Source: Bacteroidota bacterium
Lineage (GTDB): Bacteria; Bacteroidota; Ignavibacteria; Kapaibacteriales; UBA2268
Length of the DNA stretch: 64,000 nucleotides
Assembly: GCA_021780815.1 (NCBI GenBank)
Contig: JAJXYC010000003.1
Coordinates: 62,001 to 126,000 of the forward strand
Direction of reading: 5' to 3'
A model generated the notes under the pieces. It did no database searches, had not been told where the DNA came from, and saw only the letters and a program-made list of their open reading frames with translations. A program made the translations under genes and the position numbers. This document shows positions 30,201-37,710 of the stretch, in pieces. Position 1 is the stretch's first letter, and every line of letters begins with the position of its first letter.

Positions 30201-33200
30201 ACATAAGTCAAATCAGTTTTGCTGTCGCCTTCTAAAACTGTATATGTTAAATCAAGAGTAGTTCCTGCTGCATTGTCAGTTGTTCTTAATGCATCAGTAG
30301 TACCTGAAGTTAAAGACATATCCAAATCGGCATTACCACCATTTGCTGTGAAAGTAGCTGCTTCGTTAGTATTCAAAGTAAATACTACCTGATCCCCGAT
30401 TTTCTTTGTACCATCAGCAGTTGCGGAAGTAATTGAAGTAATCTGAGGAGCTACCAAGTCTGTAGTAAATGTTGCAACTGATGGAGCCGACATATTTCCA
30501 GCTGCATCAATTGCATATACATTATATATATTAGCGTCGATTATATTTGCGTTTGCTGCACTAATTGCAATGTTGGCATCTGTATTTGCAACTGCTACTG
30601 CTACTGAACCGAAATTATTTGTTAATAAATCGGTAGCATTTGCTGCTGCACCACCACGAGCTGTGGTATTCCATACATACAGATTACCAGTTGCTTCATT
30701 GGATTGAGCTACAACGTTGAAACCTGCTGCTTTTTCTGCAATATTAATTACATTGTCAGCAGTTGCACTTGTTAAAGTAACTGTTGGAGCAGTTTGGTCA
30801 ACTGTTAATGTAGTTGCACTTGCAGCGCCTGCAGTTGCATTACCTGCAATGTCAGTTGTGATTGCCTGGAATGTAATTGTTGAGCCTTCAGTAAATAAAG
30901 CATCATCGAATGCTGCATTGGAAATGTCAACTGTTCCAGCTAATCTTTCACCGTTAGTGATTGAATGAGCTGCAGTCAAATCATTCCAACCACCACCGTT
31001 AACTGCATATTGAACTAAAACAGTACCTCCATCTAAGGAAGCATCCACATTGTTCAAAGGAACAGTAACAGTAATTCCTGTATTACTTGAGTTCCAGTAA
31101 TCAGCAACAACATTACCGCCAGTAGTAACTACTGCACCAGTAGTGAATGCTGCAGGAGCAACGATGTCTTTTAATTCTGTGTCTGTTCCGTTTCCACTTA
31201 TGTTACCTGCTGCGTCTGTTAATGTTACAGTTGCAGTTACAGTACCATCAACGATATGAGTAAGATCAATTGCAGTTAAAGTCTTTGGTGAAACATCTAA
31301 TGCTCCTGTACCTGTTACTGCATTTCCATCATTTGTTGCATAAGAATAGTCGTATGTAGTACCAACTTCACCTGAAATTTCAAGTGTTGTTGAAGTATAA
31401 TTTGATAAATTGATCTTATTACTGCCATTAATTACGACTGTAGGAGCTGTTGGAGCCACTACGTCTTTTAATTCAGTGTCTGTAGCTGCAGTTGAAACGT
31501 TACCTGCTGCGTCTTTAACTGTAACACTTACAGTAACTGTTCCATCTTGTAAACCACTAAGATCAATGTTATTTAAACTAACAGGACTTCCTCCAGGTAC
31601 AACGTCAGTTACAGATGCAGTTCCAGCACCACCTGAAGTAGTATATGTATAGCTATAACTTGCAGCTTCTGCATATTGGAAATCTAATGTTGTTGTAGTT
31701 TTGTTTGCATTGTTTATCTGAACTCCACCATTAATTACAACATTTGTTGGTGCTGCAGGAGCAGTCAAATCAACTGTGAAAGTACCAACACTTGCCAAAC
31801 TCCAGTTTCCTGCAGGGTCAACAACTTTAATATAATAAGGATTATATGCTTCTAAAACATAAGCACTATTTGCAGTTACTGCAATAGGATAACTTGTATT
31901 AGCTAAGGCTCCAACAGTTGAAGCGAAACCGTATCCGCCTAAACCGTCAGTTTCAAAAACCCATAGTGTTGAATTCGCTTCATTTGACTGAGCAACAACG
32001 TTAAAGCCTGCTGCTTTCTCTGCAATGTTGATTACATTATCGGCTGTTGCACTTACTAAAGTAGCAATTGGCTTAACTCTATCTACTAACAATGTTGTTG
32101 CACTTGGTGTTCCTGTCATGGAATACCCTGCCATATCAGTAATAATTGCAGAGAAGAATAAAGTAACTCCTTCTGCAAAATGACCACCGTCAGCTGCTTC
32201 TAATGTTGCTTTAAGTACTGTAATATCTTTATAACCAGCAGTTAAATCACTACTTGTAATCGTTGATGCATTATCTAAATTAACATATCCATTTGAGTTA
32301 ACTTGAACAAGAAGTTGAATATTACCATTAACAAGACTTGCATCGTTTGCGACTGGTACACGGATTGTAACAGCTGTATTATCACCATTCCAGTATCCTG
32401 CAACAGGATTTGTAACAGTTGTAACTGAACCAACTTGGAAAGCAGCAGGAGCATCGCAATCAGGAGTAATTGATGTAGCTGTGGCAATTGGGGTTGTATA
32501 ATAACCGCCAATTACTGGATATGCAGATACTAAGTTATTTCCACCTGTAATAAATGTATTTGCATCTAATCCAGTTCCCAAAGTCATTGTAGAACCTATG
32601 TATGAACATAAAGAATATGTTCCTGCATTGTTCACTAAAACAAATGCATATCCATTGTTATTAAATGTATTGGAATTAAATACAGGATTACTTATAAAAC
32701 CATAAGTGTTATCGCCATCATAAGTATAGTAAGCAGCAGTGGAATTTGGAACTATCAATGCTCCGCCACCAGTTGTAAACGTATTGTTGTTTACAGTAAT
32801 CTGAGTACCACCTGATGTGGAGTTATCAACCTGAACGGCAATTGCATAATCTCTGCCTACTGTAGTATTAGCTGAACCGCCATCCATATTGAATGTATTG
32901 TAAGCAACAGTTAAACCATTTGCTTCTGTATTCAGAACTTCAATACCTTTTTCTGCAGTATTTGTACTTGCATTTGCAAAGTTAAATATATTACTATGAC
33001 CATTTGTACCAACTGTAACATTATCAATAGTAACACCATTTGATTTGATAGCTGATCCTAAGTCAGCAGTTTCAAATGTATTGTCAATGATACTAACATT
33101 ATTAGTAGCACCAAGTAAAATACAATTAGTTTTACCTTGACCTGTCCAATCACAATTCTCAATTGTTGTTGTGTTTGCTCCTGTTGTATTAAGAGTAATT

Positions 33201-36200
33201 ATACCGTTAATAAGAGCTTTAACTCCATTACCATCAGAATTACCGTTCAATGTAATATCTTTTGTGATTGTAACATCACCAGTTAAAGTAATATCACCAA
33301 AAACATTAATTGTACCATTATTTTTAACTAAAGCGTGAGCATCATCCAATTTAGCAGCTGCATTGTCAATTTTTACAGTTGGAGCTACGAAACCAGTGAT
33401 TGATGTCAAGTCTTCACTCAAAGTAGCAGTTTTTCCTGCGGCTAATTCGCAAGTTGCACCGTTTCCTGTTAATGTTATTAAATTACTTGCTCCAGCAAAT
33501 GTAACATCTTCTGAATAAGTACCTTCACCAATATTTAAAGTAGCTGCAGCATCTGCATTTTCAGCATTTTGAATTGATGGGTAAAGAACAGCAGTTGCAC
33601 CTGTCAAATCATACCAAGCTGCTCCGTAAACGTCAGCAGCAGTAAAGTTTGTATTAGGTGTTGCACCTGCATTTGTTAATGTAATAGTACTTGGTAAAGA
33701 AGAAGCAATATTACCTGTATAATTTGCACTTTCGCTAACTTTAATACCGTAACCTACTTGTGAAAAATTGTTTTCATATACATAAATGGAAATTGCACTT
33801 GAAGTAAAAGTACTATTTACAGCATCTTCGAATACAATTGCATCACCATTACCGTTAAAACCAACTCCTGAACCATTAAATGTATTAGTATTTATTGTAA
33901 TTTTATCATAACCTGATTGATCAACTGATGAATTTGCAGTTGAATTAGATGTTGAGAAATAAAAACCAATATCCTTTCCAGTCGAATTAAAATTAAATGT
34001 ATTATTGTTAACTTGGATCCATCCAAAACCAAAGATCTGATTGTCCGCAAAATTTATAGCAGTCGCTGTTGCATCTGCAGATAAACCAGCACTCTTGTTG
34101 AATGTATTATGATTGAAACCTAAACCAACATCTAATGTCTTGTCAGTTACATTAATAGCGTATTCACCAGCTCTATATTCAAAGTCGCAGTATTCTGCAT
34201 AAAATGAAGAAGCACTCTTTAAACCCGAAATTAATAATGCTGTTCCTCTGCTGTCAAAATACAAATTATTAACTTTGACATCACCACCACTACTGGTACT
34301 AGTATTAACTACAACACCACCAGTCAACACAGTTCCTGATAAAGTTTCACCTTTACCTAATAAACTTACGGCTTCATTCAAAGCAATTGCTTCGCTATAA
34401 GTTCCTTCACCAAGATAAACTGTCTGAGTACCATTATTAGCTGAAGCAGTTATAGCAGCATTTACAGTATTATATGTAACACCTGTACCAGTAGCCAAAC
34501 CAGTAGCTGTTGCATTCAATACAGCAACACCAGGATACAAATAATCTGAAGAAGCTAAATCTGCTCCTGAATACACATACTTTGATGTTACACCAGTACA
34601 GCTACCACCAAAATTATTTGATCCGGAAGTAATTGTAATTGCTGGCAAATATGTAAGATCATTAGCTGTATCAAAATCAATAGCTTTACCAGTTAAACCA
34701 GAAAAGTTATTATGCTGAATTGTTATAGCTGTATAATTATTAGCCATTACAACGAAGGTATTTTTATAAATATAAACACCAGTGCCAGTTCCAGCAAATG
34801 TATTTGCTGTAGCAGTACCGATATATAATGCAGCATTTGTAGCAGTTGCATTGTTTGCTGCTATTTTCAAGGCATATTTACCGTCAGTTAAACCAGTAAA
34901 AGTATTGCCTTGTATAGAAATGGTTGCATTATTTATTTCAGTAGTCAGAATTGACTCTGAAACAACACTGGTTGCATCAAATGTCAAACCAGAAATTGCA
35001 ACTGTACCAGCAGCCATAGCACCATCTAAAGTCCAAGTGCCTGTAACATTTGCATTAGTTCCACCACCTTCATCAGTTAATGTAACAGCTTTGTTAACTG
35101 TAACATTTTCTGAATAAGTAGTATTATCTTTAAGCTGAATGTTATCGCTCGCACCAGTAGTATTTGCATCTATTGCATTTTGAATACTAGTGAATGCGAT
35201 ATTGTCGGTTGTATTCAGCACGCTTGCATCGGGGCAAGTAATATCAGCAGAATATTGTCCGCCTTTAGTAGCATCTAATGATACATCCATTGGAATACCA
35301 GCAGCACCTGAAATTAGCCCATTAACACTATAAATAGAAGTATTATTAGCTGGTCCAATACGGAAACCTTCTGTATTAAATACTCTATTATTAAAATGTA
35401 ATGTTAAAGTTACAGTTTGGTCACCTGCATTATGTGTAATAGCTGTTATAACTACTTTTGCTGATGCATCAGTTAGACCTGAAGCAACCGAAGGAGCATA
35501 AGCAGCAAAATCGGAGGTAGCTAATGCACCAGTTCCATCATTTGCGTTATATAATTCTTGGTCAAAAGTAAGTGTAACATCAAAATTACCAAAATTAGGA
35601 GTTCCTTGTTGAGTCAAAGAAAGCACATCCCCATCAAGGAATTTTGGAGGCATAGAAGCATTTATTGTAATAGTTTGTTCAGCACTATAAGATGAAGTTG
35701 AATGATTATCATAAGCTTTAATGGCAACATAATATGTGCCAGAAACAGGAAGGTATAATCCCCAACCTGTTAAATTACCTATATCTAAATCAGTATAATC
35801 AGATAATCTATTTGCATCAAAAGTTACACCAGTTCCAGTAGAAACATCTACCAAATAACCAGTAGCACCAGAAACTACATCCCAATTCAAATCAACAGTA
35901 TTTGTATTTTGTGTTGTTACCACTGGGTTAGTTGCAGCCCAAGTAGGGGCTAAAAGTGCAGCTAAAGTTGTAAATGAACGAGGGTTGTTTGCACCCGTAG
36001 CAGTGCTAAATTCATACGAACCGTGAATTCCATTGTATTCGTACACTTTCACGTAATATGTTGTTCCCGCCGTCAAACCCGAAAGGTTCAGAAAGCGAGT
36101 AGTACCAGTGGTAAATCCGATAACATAGTCATTGGACCCGCCAAGTTGCTTTTCATTTGCAACGGTTCCATCTGTCGTGGAGAAGTTGCTACTTGCATAA

Positions 36201-36409
36201 GTAGTAATGTTTTCCCACGTATTATCCGTACTAATGACGACGAGTCGCCCTACGCCATTACCGTTAATCCAACTTGCCTTTGCTGCAGATGCGGTAATGT
36301 TAGAAAAACCGATATACCGAGCTTGGGTTGAGGGCGGCGCTGCCCACAAGCTATTCACTGCTAAAACCGTTAGCAATGCGGTAAAAATTACAGTTAAAAA
36401 ACGTTTCAT
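21248..36409 (-). CDS. Giant T9SS-exported multidomain surface protein (about 5053 residues)
   Basis: One uninterrupted 15-kb gene. I start it at ATG 36409, with AAGGAG upstream and signal peptide MKRFLTVIFTALLTVLAVNS ending at LWA; the longer frame to 36550 lacks these. Order of regions by approximate residue: signal 1-23; fibronectin-III-like 24-245; an SwmB-like strand domain 250-350; a right-handed parallel beta-helix with NNTF/NTFNG-type turns 380-1300; a long chain of bacterial Ig-like repeats (openings such as DVVAPTAPTVVINGSN) 1310-3480, including a chitobiase-C-like module near 2350-2440; Ig/PKD/SprB-like repeats 3490-4820; a second fibronectin-like module resembling the first; and a type A T9SS tail (ISPNPVTNEVNFDI to KFIYQP). 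It is Thr/Asn/Ser/Gly-rich and is most likely a surface adhesin or gliding-type filament. Substrate unknown. Confidence 0.88.
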   Translation of the reverse strand: MKRFLTVIFTALLTVLAVNSLWAAPPSTQARYIGFSNITASAAKASWINGNGVGRLVVISTDNTWENITTYASSNFSTTDGTVANEKQLGGSNDYVIGFTTGTTRFLNLSGLTAGTTYYVKVYEYNGIHGSYEFSTATGANNPRSFTTLAALLAPTWAATNPVVTTQNTNTVDLNWDVVSGATGYLVDVSTGTGVTFDANRLSDYTDLDIGNLTGWGLYLPVSGTYYVAIKAYDNHSTSSYSAEQTITINASMPPKFLDGDVLSLTQQGTPNFGNFDVTLTFDQELYNANDGTGALATSDFAAYAPSVASGLTDASAKVVITAITHNAGDQTVTLTLHFNNRVFNTEGFRIGPANNTSIYSVNGLISGAAGIPMDVSLDATKGGQYSADITCPDASVLNTTDNIAFTSIQNAIDANTTGASDNIQLKDNTTYSENVTVNKAVTLTDEGGGTNANVTGTWTLDGAMAAGTVAISGLTFDATSVVSESILTTEINNATISIQGNTFTGLTDGKYALKIAANNATATNAALYIGTATANTFAGTGTGVYIYKNTFVVMANNYTAITIQHNNFSGLTGKAIDFDTANDLTYLPAITITSGSNNFGGSCTGVTSKYVYSGADLASSDYLYPGVAVLNATATGLATGTGVTYNTVNAAITASANNGTQTVYLGEGTYSEAIALNEAVSLLGKGETLSGTVLTGGVVVNTSTSSGGDVKVNNLYFDSRGTALLISGLKSASSFYAEYCDFEYRAGEYAINVTDKTLDVGLGFNHNTFNKSAGLSADATATAINFADNQIFGFGWIQVNNNTFNFNSTGKDIGFYFSTSNSTANSSVDQSGYDKITINTNTFNGSGVGFNGNGDAIVFEDAVNSTFTSSAISIYVYENNFSQVGYGIKVSESANYTGNIASSLPSTITLTNAGATPNTNFTAADVYGAAWYDLTGATAVLYPSIQNAENADAAATLNIGEGTYSEDVTFAGASNLITLTGNGATCELAAGKTATLSEDLTSITGFVAPTVKIDNAAAKLDDAHALVKNNGTINVFGDITLTGDVTITKDITLNGNSDGNGVKALINGIITLNTTGANTTTIENCDWTGQGKTNCILLGATNNVSIIDNTFETADLGSAIKSNGVTIDNVTVGTNGHSNIFNFANASTNTAEKGIEVLNTEANGLTVAYNTFNMDGGSANTTVGRDYAIAVQVDNSTSGGTQITVNNNTFTTGGGALIVPNSTAAYYTYDGDNTYGFISNPVFNSNTFNNNGYAFVLVNNAGTYSLCSYIGSTMTLGTGLDANTFITGGNNLVSAYPVIGGYYTTPIATATSITPDCDAPAAFQVGSVTTVTNPVAGYWNGDNTAVTIRVPVANDASLVNGNIQLLVQVNSNGYVNLDNASTITSSDLTAGYKDITVLKATLEAADGGHFAEGVTLFFSAIITDMAGYSMTGTPSATTLLVDRVKPIATLVSATADNVINIAEKAAGFNVVAQSNEANSTLWVFETDGLGGYGFASTVGALANTSYPIAVTANSAYVLEAYNPYYIKVVDPAGNWSLASVGTFTVDLTAPAAPTNVVINGGVQINNANKTTTTLDFQYAEAASYSYTYTTSGGAGTASVTDVVPGGSPVSLNNIDLSGLQDGTVTVSVTVKDAAGNVSTAATDTELKDVVAPTAPTVVINGSNKINLSNYTSTTLEISGEVGTTYDYSYATNDGNAVTGTGALDVSPKTLTAIDLTHIVDGTVTATVTLTDAAGNISGNGTDTELKDIVAPAAFTTGAVVTTGGNVVADYWNSSNTGITVTVPLNNVDASLDGGTVLVQYAVNGGGWNDLTAAHSITNGERLAGTVDISNAAFDDALFTEGSTITFQAITTDIAGNATAGAASATTLTVDQTAPTVTLTSATADNVINIAEKAAGFNVVAQSNEATGNLYVWNTTARGGAAANATDLLTNNFGSVAVAVANTDANIAISAANANIIDANIYNVYAIDAAGNMSAPSVATFTTDLVAPQITSITSATADGTKKIGDQVVFTLNTNEAATFTANGGNADLDMSLTSGTTDALRTTDNAAGTTLDLTYTVLEGDSKTDLTYVDGAVVLSGGATWTDVAGNPVVLTTPANPNDAAAFAAAHAINIDGVPPTFTVEYHLNSVTGPSLGVNPTIGIGNNYYIKIAASESLQANPTVSIAGTTDNNVTSGSTILSDAVNHIYSFNRVVNSSNTDNGVDELITITGTDIAGNVVTAAIPTNAYTAVAAASGYQAKVDGKRPTPTISFGAAIKYTDGSSNNWTNNNPIATTIDYGEPTQNVNSGIVSITNGSLSNFVNTANTTFTLNVTPTAAGAVTVSVPVGDNTNHIQDAGGNLAYGATNTIYFDATAPTTTDNVPATWQTSDVTVTLTPNDGSGSGVAYVKYTTDGTDPSTSGTAVTLSTSPYQFTISTDGIYTIKYYAVDNVGNAETVKTATNQLKLDKTAPVIQSCMASMIFNSQCFFIDPNQLDHWGDGSHNINWDSTKVSDNLSDDAHTSLAFEYSLDGTTWNSIPSTGIYANASPLAWTVSLPANTQVNTAKVRVQATDEAGNQSAWYESVPFTLDNTPPSVTSLTVTPDNQQTGSSYSPNQALNGYAVNKTTTTITIVATFDEPMDQTLKPTLQFTNFGSIIGTVTSHTWTDATHFTWVYPVSNTTPITALCSLTVSAAKDLAQNVMNTYYTGNTVKVDQVAPTLTSAHLYSSNANPNYAKNGDNLFTDVITSEDLSNIFNGTNFYSNGTSLNNGSSGWFGNNGSNSFQNSVQVVSGGSPADPSGNVTTSITFADLAGNYTTIASDATTTGSVIIDTHAPVISNIKINGISNGNVWLNSAGTGTITFDLAEANPTQPTVSLFQSDGTTALNVATATYVSKAYTGTPGDTTYTYTVTGLTGNWTNCQIKIDETDLAGNVADQGLLSPAFNVDNQVPTATITITPNNSPSNSYSINNTTTSVTIKATFDESMDNGTAPTLALNAELDGILNDEVPNSVGWSTTTNTNDTYTWVLAINGNGLTKLDNTIDVTDAKDLAQNIMTPANLSNVMVDQVLPTITYRNAYQSSVVNTNTTDKYAKLGDVVYYEFTSSEEVTYTNPSFLEFDAVRHTGGTNTFTPYVDGLNTVYGFYGSIDAGYADGAMTFKVGVNDLAGNASNILNTTSDVIVDKTLPVIVINTPTTGDYVNGTQALTWTLTETNQSAATQAKIAGGTLTDATSGALINTLNGYSALADNTAGTITVSHTDLAGNVGTATISVNKDETAPTLTITRVAPTVGDAANFYTNQTSVQFTLTFSEPVINFDQNDITLNKTGTINTPDIAVTGTGPYTVTVGGTTAITGDGTVGITVSKANFTDRASNLMANDVTSNTFTIDQTAPTISNFTIPCDPTYQNNIGDIDFSELVYTDAHAGTPLTTGDFSVSSTGGFATLQSWTYNSTTTINSGTQTRVLINLVWSALRNGSELVSADVYNSTSVYDRAGNALVAGSPKSGNPPVPVSNIQNPSNASTCETGTATFTSSGIGVATMQWQVSSDNTNFSDITNGGVYSGATTGTLTITNPTRATYNGLYYKIKYHTNCDDFYSASAQLTVNPNTSITTQPSNTQACYSSVNNSFTVTAGGQPPVGYQWQYSADNSTWNNVVNGTPTGATYTGETSAALNVTGSIAAGTYYYKVIVNSACGPNVTSNSVTLIVNPLPNDKTVTVNDATVCYNNSTTVVVETTEVNVDYQLRVGTTPVGSIVAGTGNNISLPTGNLTSTTTFNVLATNHTSGCSVQLSATPIVTVEATPVNPTLASATPATGSTVCQGSTVSATFTAGSGGNGSDLYQYSLDNGTTWAAYTAGTNLTAGTQTIIIQGKRNATVCTSTWTTLATWNVELTPVAASLTKDPSTAAVCDGIFVRAIWADMGSGGNGNYAFDYRTSTDGGTNWTSWTTYTYSQDLTYYGTSISTTGLTNVEIRATRNATYCTAATNTVSWTVNPLPTASISGTTPACQSTLLTATTNATSAAYQWYFNASSIGGATTSTYTATQSGTYKVVVTDGVTLCSNTSADYSVTIDAMPTAYNVTGGPFCAGTNIAIGLSNSQNGYTYWLYKDAVSTGISQTGTGSALTFSVTSAVAGSYTIVATNGSCQIAMNSSVTVNPAPTANAGADASTCGTTAYTLSGTSATNYSSILWTHNGYGTLTNATTLTPTYTPAAGDIGYNVTLTMTVTALAGCTNTADQMVIHVTPPATANAGTDASICEGGTFTVSTASATNYTSLSWTSNGTGSLTNGTTLTPTYIPGVGETGTVTLTLNATGQNGCNATDNMVLTINTKPVVTITPSGSTTFCVGGSVTLTSSVGSSYLWSPGGATTQSINVTTSGDYTVTVTNANGCTNTSTATTVTVNPLPTTTITGNNSVAINTDLNLSTANAMSSYSWSATGTPTITNSTSQTATFNWTNAGDYVVTVNFTDANGCSNSTTLNVSVTASSAPVITGNPSNATSCSNGTATFAVTSVSGTPTPTLVWQVSTDNGSTWSDITGGDYTGVNSTTLNVSNLSGKNSYQYKLHAYNGISPDAYSSAATLTVTPAATPSVSIASSDLDNTFCSGTSVTFTATPSNLGGGTVAYQWELNGSNVGSNQNTYTTSTLINNDAVSCVITITNGCVTTTTATSNTITNTVNTVPAQPSAITGNTTVCAGTSGVAYSVTNVSGVTYTWSYSDNNVTIASGQGTNSITLNFASNATSGTLTVTPSNGCGNGTAQTLAITIPGVISYSAGPSNVSVTNGSNTSFSATVNNATSYQWQVSTDGSTWANATGGVYSNETTTTLSITGATTSMNGYQYKLLSSSSCETNVASTAATLTVMAAEPTTQATNIQWLGFGSNWVKLGWTNGNGSARVVLAKNGTSCAEVLTDGNTYTGNTTFGNGTAVGGAYTVYNGNQDTVSIFGLTYNQYYTFKIFEYNGTGSSANYLNSGFVSNSNPKYRKINGKIADGEISVMIGEHFLLTAISPNPVTNEVNFDIVSKEELPFTIEVYTTNGDLVYSMTKKLSAGDYPMNLKLGSEKGGASAGAYFLKVTAGGETLQQKFIYQP

Positions 36410-36718
36410 AAAGAAACTCCTTTTTAATAAAAAAATCAGTTTATTTTGTTTTGTTATTCTTATCATTTTTCCCAACAAATAGACAAAAACAGCCACAGAA
36501 CTCATTCTATGGCAGAGAAAAGTGTTAAAAATTTTATTTTTAACACCCAATATTTTAAAAACTCAATTTCCAACAAATACAATTTAATAAATTTTTGTTA
36601 AATTATCAAACAACTTACTAAAAAAAACATTCATTATTAAATAAAATTAATTTTCTGTTTTGTATTTATTCCCACATACAATATTAAAAAAATTAATTTA
36701 ATTGTAATATAAAATTTA

Positions 36719-36771
36719 ATATTTTTTTTGCATATTTTTTTTGCATATTTTTTTTTGCATATTTTTTTTGC
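36719..36771. repeat. Four tandem copies of a 13-base poly-T unit
   Basis: The unit ATATTTTTTTTGC occurs at 36719-36731, 36732-36744, 36745-36758 (one extra T) and 36759-36771. The length difference in the third copy shows slippage. It lies about 310 bases upstream of the giant gene start. Confidence 0.9.
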
Positions 36772-36937
36772 AAAGTCTTCACTCCACTTATAAAAAATGG
36801 AGAAAGTGCTTAATTTTCATTCTATCTTCATCATTTACAAAGGAATAATAGAACAAAAAGGATAATCAAATAAGGTGCCAAAAAAGAACAATTTTATAAA
36901 TTTTATAAATAAAAAACATAGAATAATATGAAAATTG

Positions 36938-37204
36938 CTCTTGTTTATAAGTGATGTTCAAATTTATAATTTGATTTATTATATTTTTTAGATTCTCTGC
37001 ACCAGATGCTAATTTATTGCCTGTCGGTTGTGTTTAGAACCAGTAGGTAAAAAAAACAAAATATTTAAAATAATATAAAAAAATCTTCGTTTATAATTAA
37101 GTTCAAATTTCCTTAAATTGAACTATCATACTTGTAAAGTCTCTGTACCGGTTATTGTCTGCCAGGGCGATAGCCGGTTTATTTATTTAGTAACCGAGTA
37201 ACTA
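36938..37204 (+). repeat. Two similar noncoding leader-like elements in tandem
   Basis: Copy A (36938-37060) and copy B (37084-37204) share GTTTATAA, GTTCAAATTT and TCTCTG(C/T)ACC in the same order and at similar spacing. Copy A contains an imperfect hairpin, 37017-37029 with 37038-37050 (12 of 13 pairs counting G-T). Copy B contains a 9-pair stem, 37147-37155 with 37170-37178 (ACCGGTTAT with ATAGCCGGT, one G-T). The direction and function are not known; the strand given is the side of the downstream STAS-exbB genes. Confidence 0.4.
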
Positions 37205-37331
37205 TAAAAAAAGTTATACTAACATTTTGAAAATAAAATAATCTTCATACACTAAAATAATTTAAGATACTTCACAATTGTTTGAGAAATTTTTATTATT
37301 TTTGAAATTCTAAAAATATGTGGAGTTGAAA

Positions 37332-37676
37332 ATGTCAAAAATTAAAATTGAGAAACAAATTGGCGGGACAATTTTGCATTTAAGCGGGAAGTTTATTGGG
37401 GGCGAAGAGACCGATGAATTGAAGAAAGAGCTAAATGAGTTAGCCGAACAAGGGGAAAAGAAACTAATAATTAACCTATCAGATGTAACTTATTTGAACT
37501 CTACAGCGTTAGGTATATTAATAGCGAGTCACACAAATTTCACGAAAAGGGAGGGAAAAATAACTTTGTGTAACGTAAGCAAATCAATAGAGAACATATT
37601 CGTGATAACAAAGTTATCATTAGTATTTAATATAGCAGAAAATTTAGAAAATGCAATAAAAAATATGTCAAACTAA
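37332..37676 (+). CDS. STAS-domain protein (anti-sigma-factor-antagonist type)
   Basis: A 114-residue single STAS domain like SpoIIAA/RsbV. ATG 37332 is chosen because GGAG sits 6 bases ahead; a GTG at 37320 would add four residues. The domain has GGTILHLSGKFIGGEETDEL, KKLIINLSDVTYLNSTALGIL with Ser in place of the phosphorylated Ser of DSSGLG-type sites, and a closing helix. Such proteins switch partners through kinase-dependent phosphorylation of that Ser. No anti-sigma kinase is beside it; the next gene, exbB, starts 34 bases later, which suggests a shared transcript. Confidence 0.85.
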   Translation: MSKIKIEKQIGGTILHLSGKFIGGEETDELKKELNELAEQGEKKLIINLSDVTYLNSTALGILIASHTNFTKREGKITLCNVSKSIENIFVITKLSLVFNIAENLENAIKNMSN

Positions 37677-37710
37677 TCAAATTAATTAATTTAATAACAC
37701 GAGGTTTTAT

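Larger units (their letters stand above)
36551..37319. other. Long AT-rich divergent intergenic region
   Basis: About 770 bases between the divergent giant gene and the STAS gene carry no credible ORF. They hold the poly-T tandem repeat (36719-36771) and two similar leader-like elements (36938-37060 and 37084-37204), listed separately. A TATTTTTG box at 37297-37304 just before the STAS gene may be a -7 element, with a TTG 16 rather than 19 bases upstream. Confidence 0.6.

Noticed and set aside
21500-36300. Many plus-strand open frames within the giant gene (for example 22923-23129, 26298-26579, 34782-35117)
   Set aside because: They are antisense shadows of the Thr/Val/Asn-rich repeats; none has a ribosome-binding site or a recognisable product.
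36719-36771. Tandem repeat as a CRISPR array
   Set aside because: Units are 13-14 bases with no spacers and no cas genes.
37147-37178. Known metabolite riboswitch
   Set aside because: The hairpin and its surroundings do not contain the conserved cores of TPP, SAM, cobalamin, FMN, preQ1 or c-di-GMP classes.
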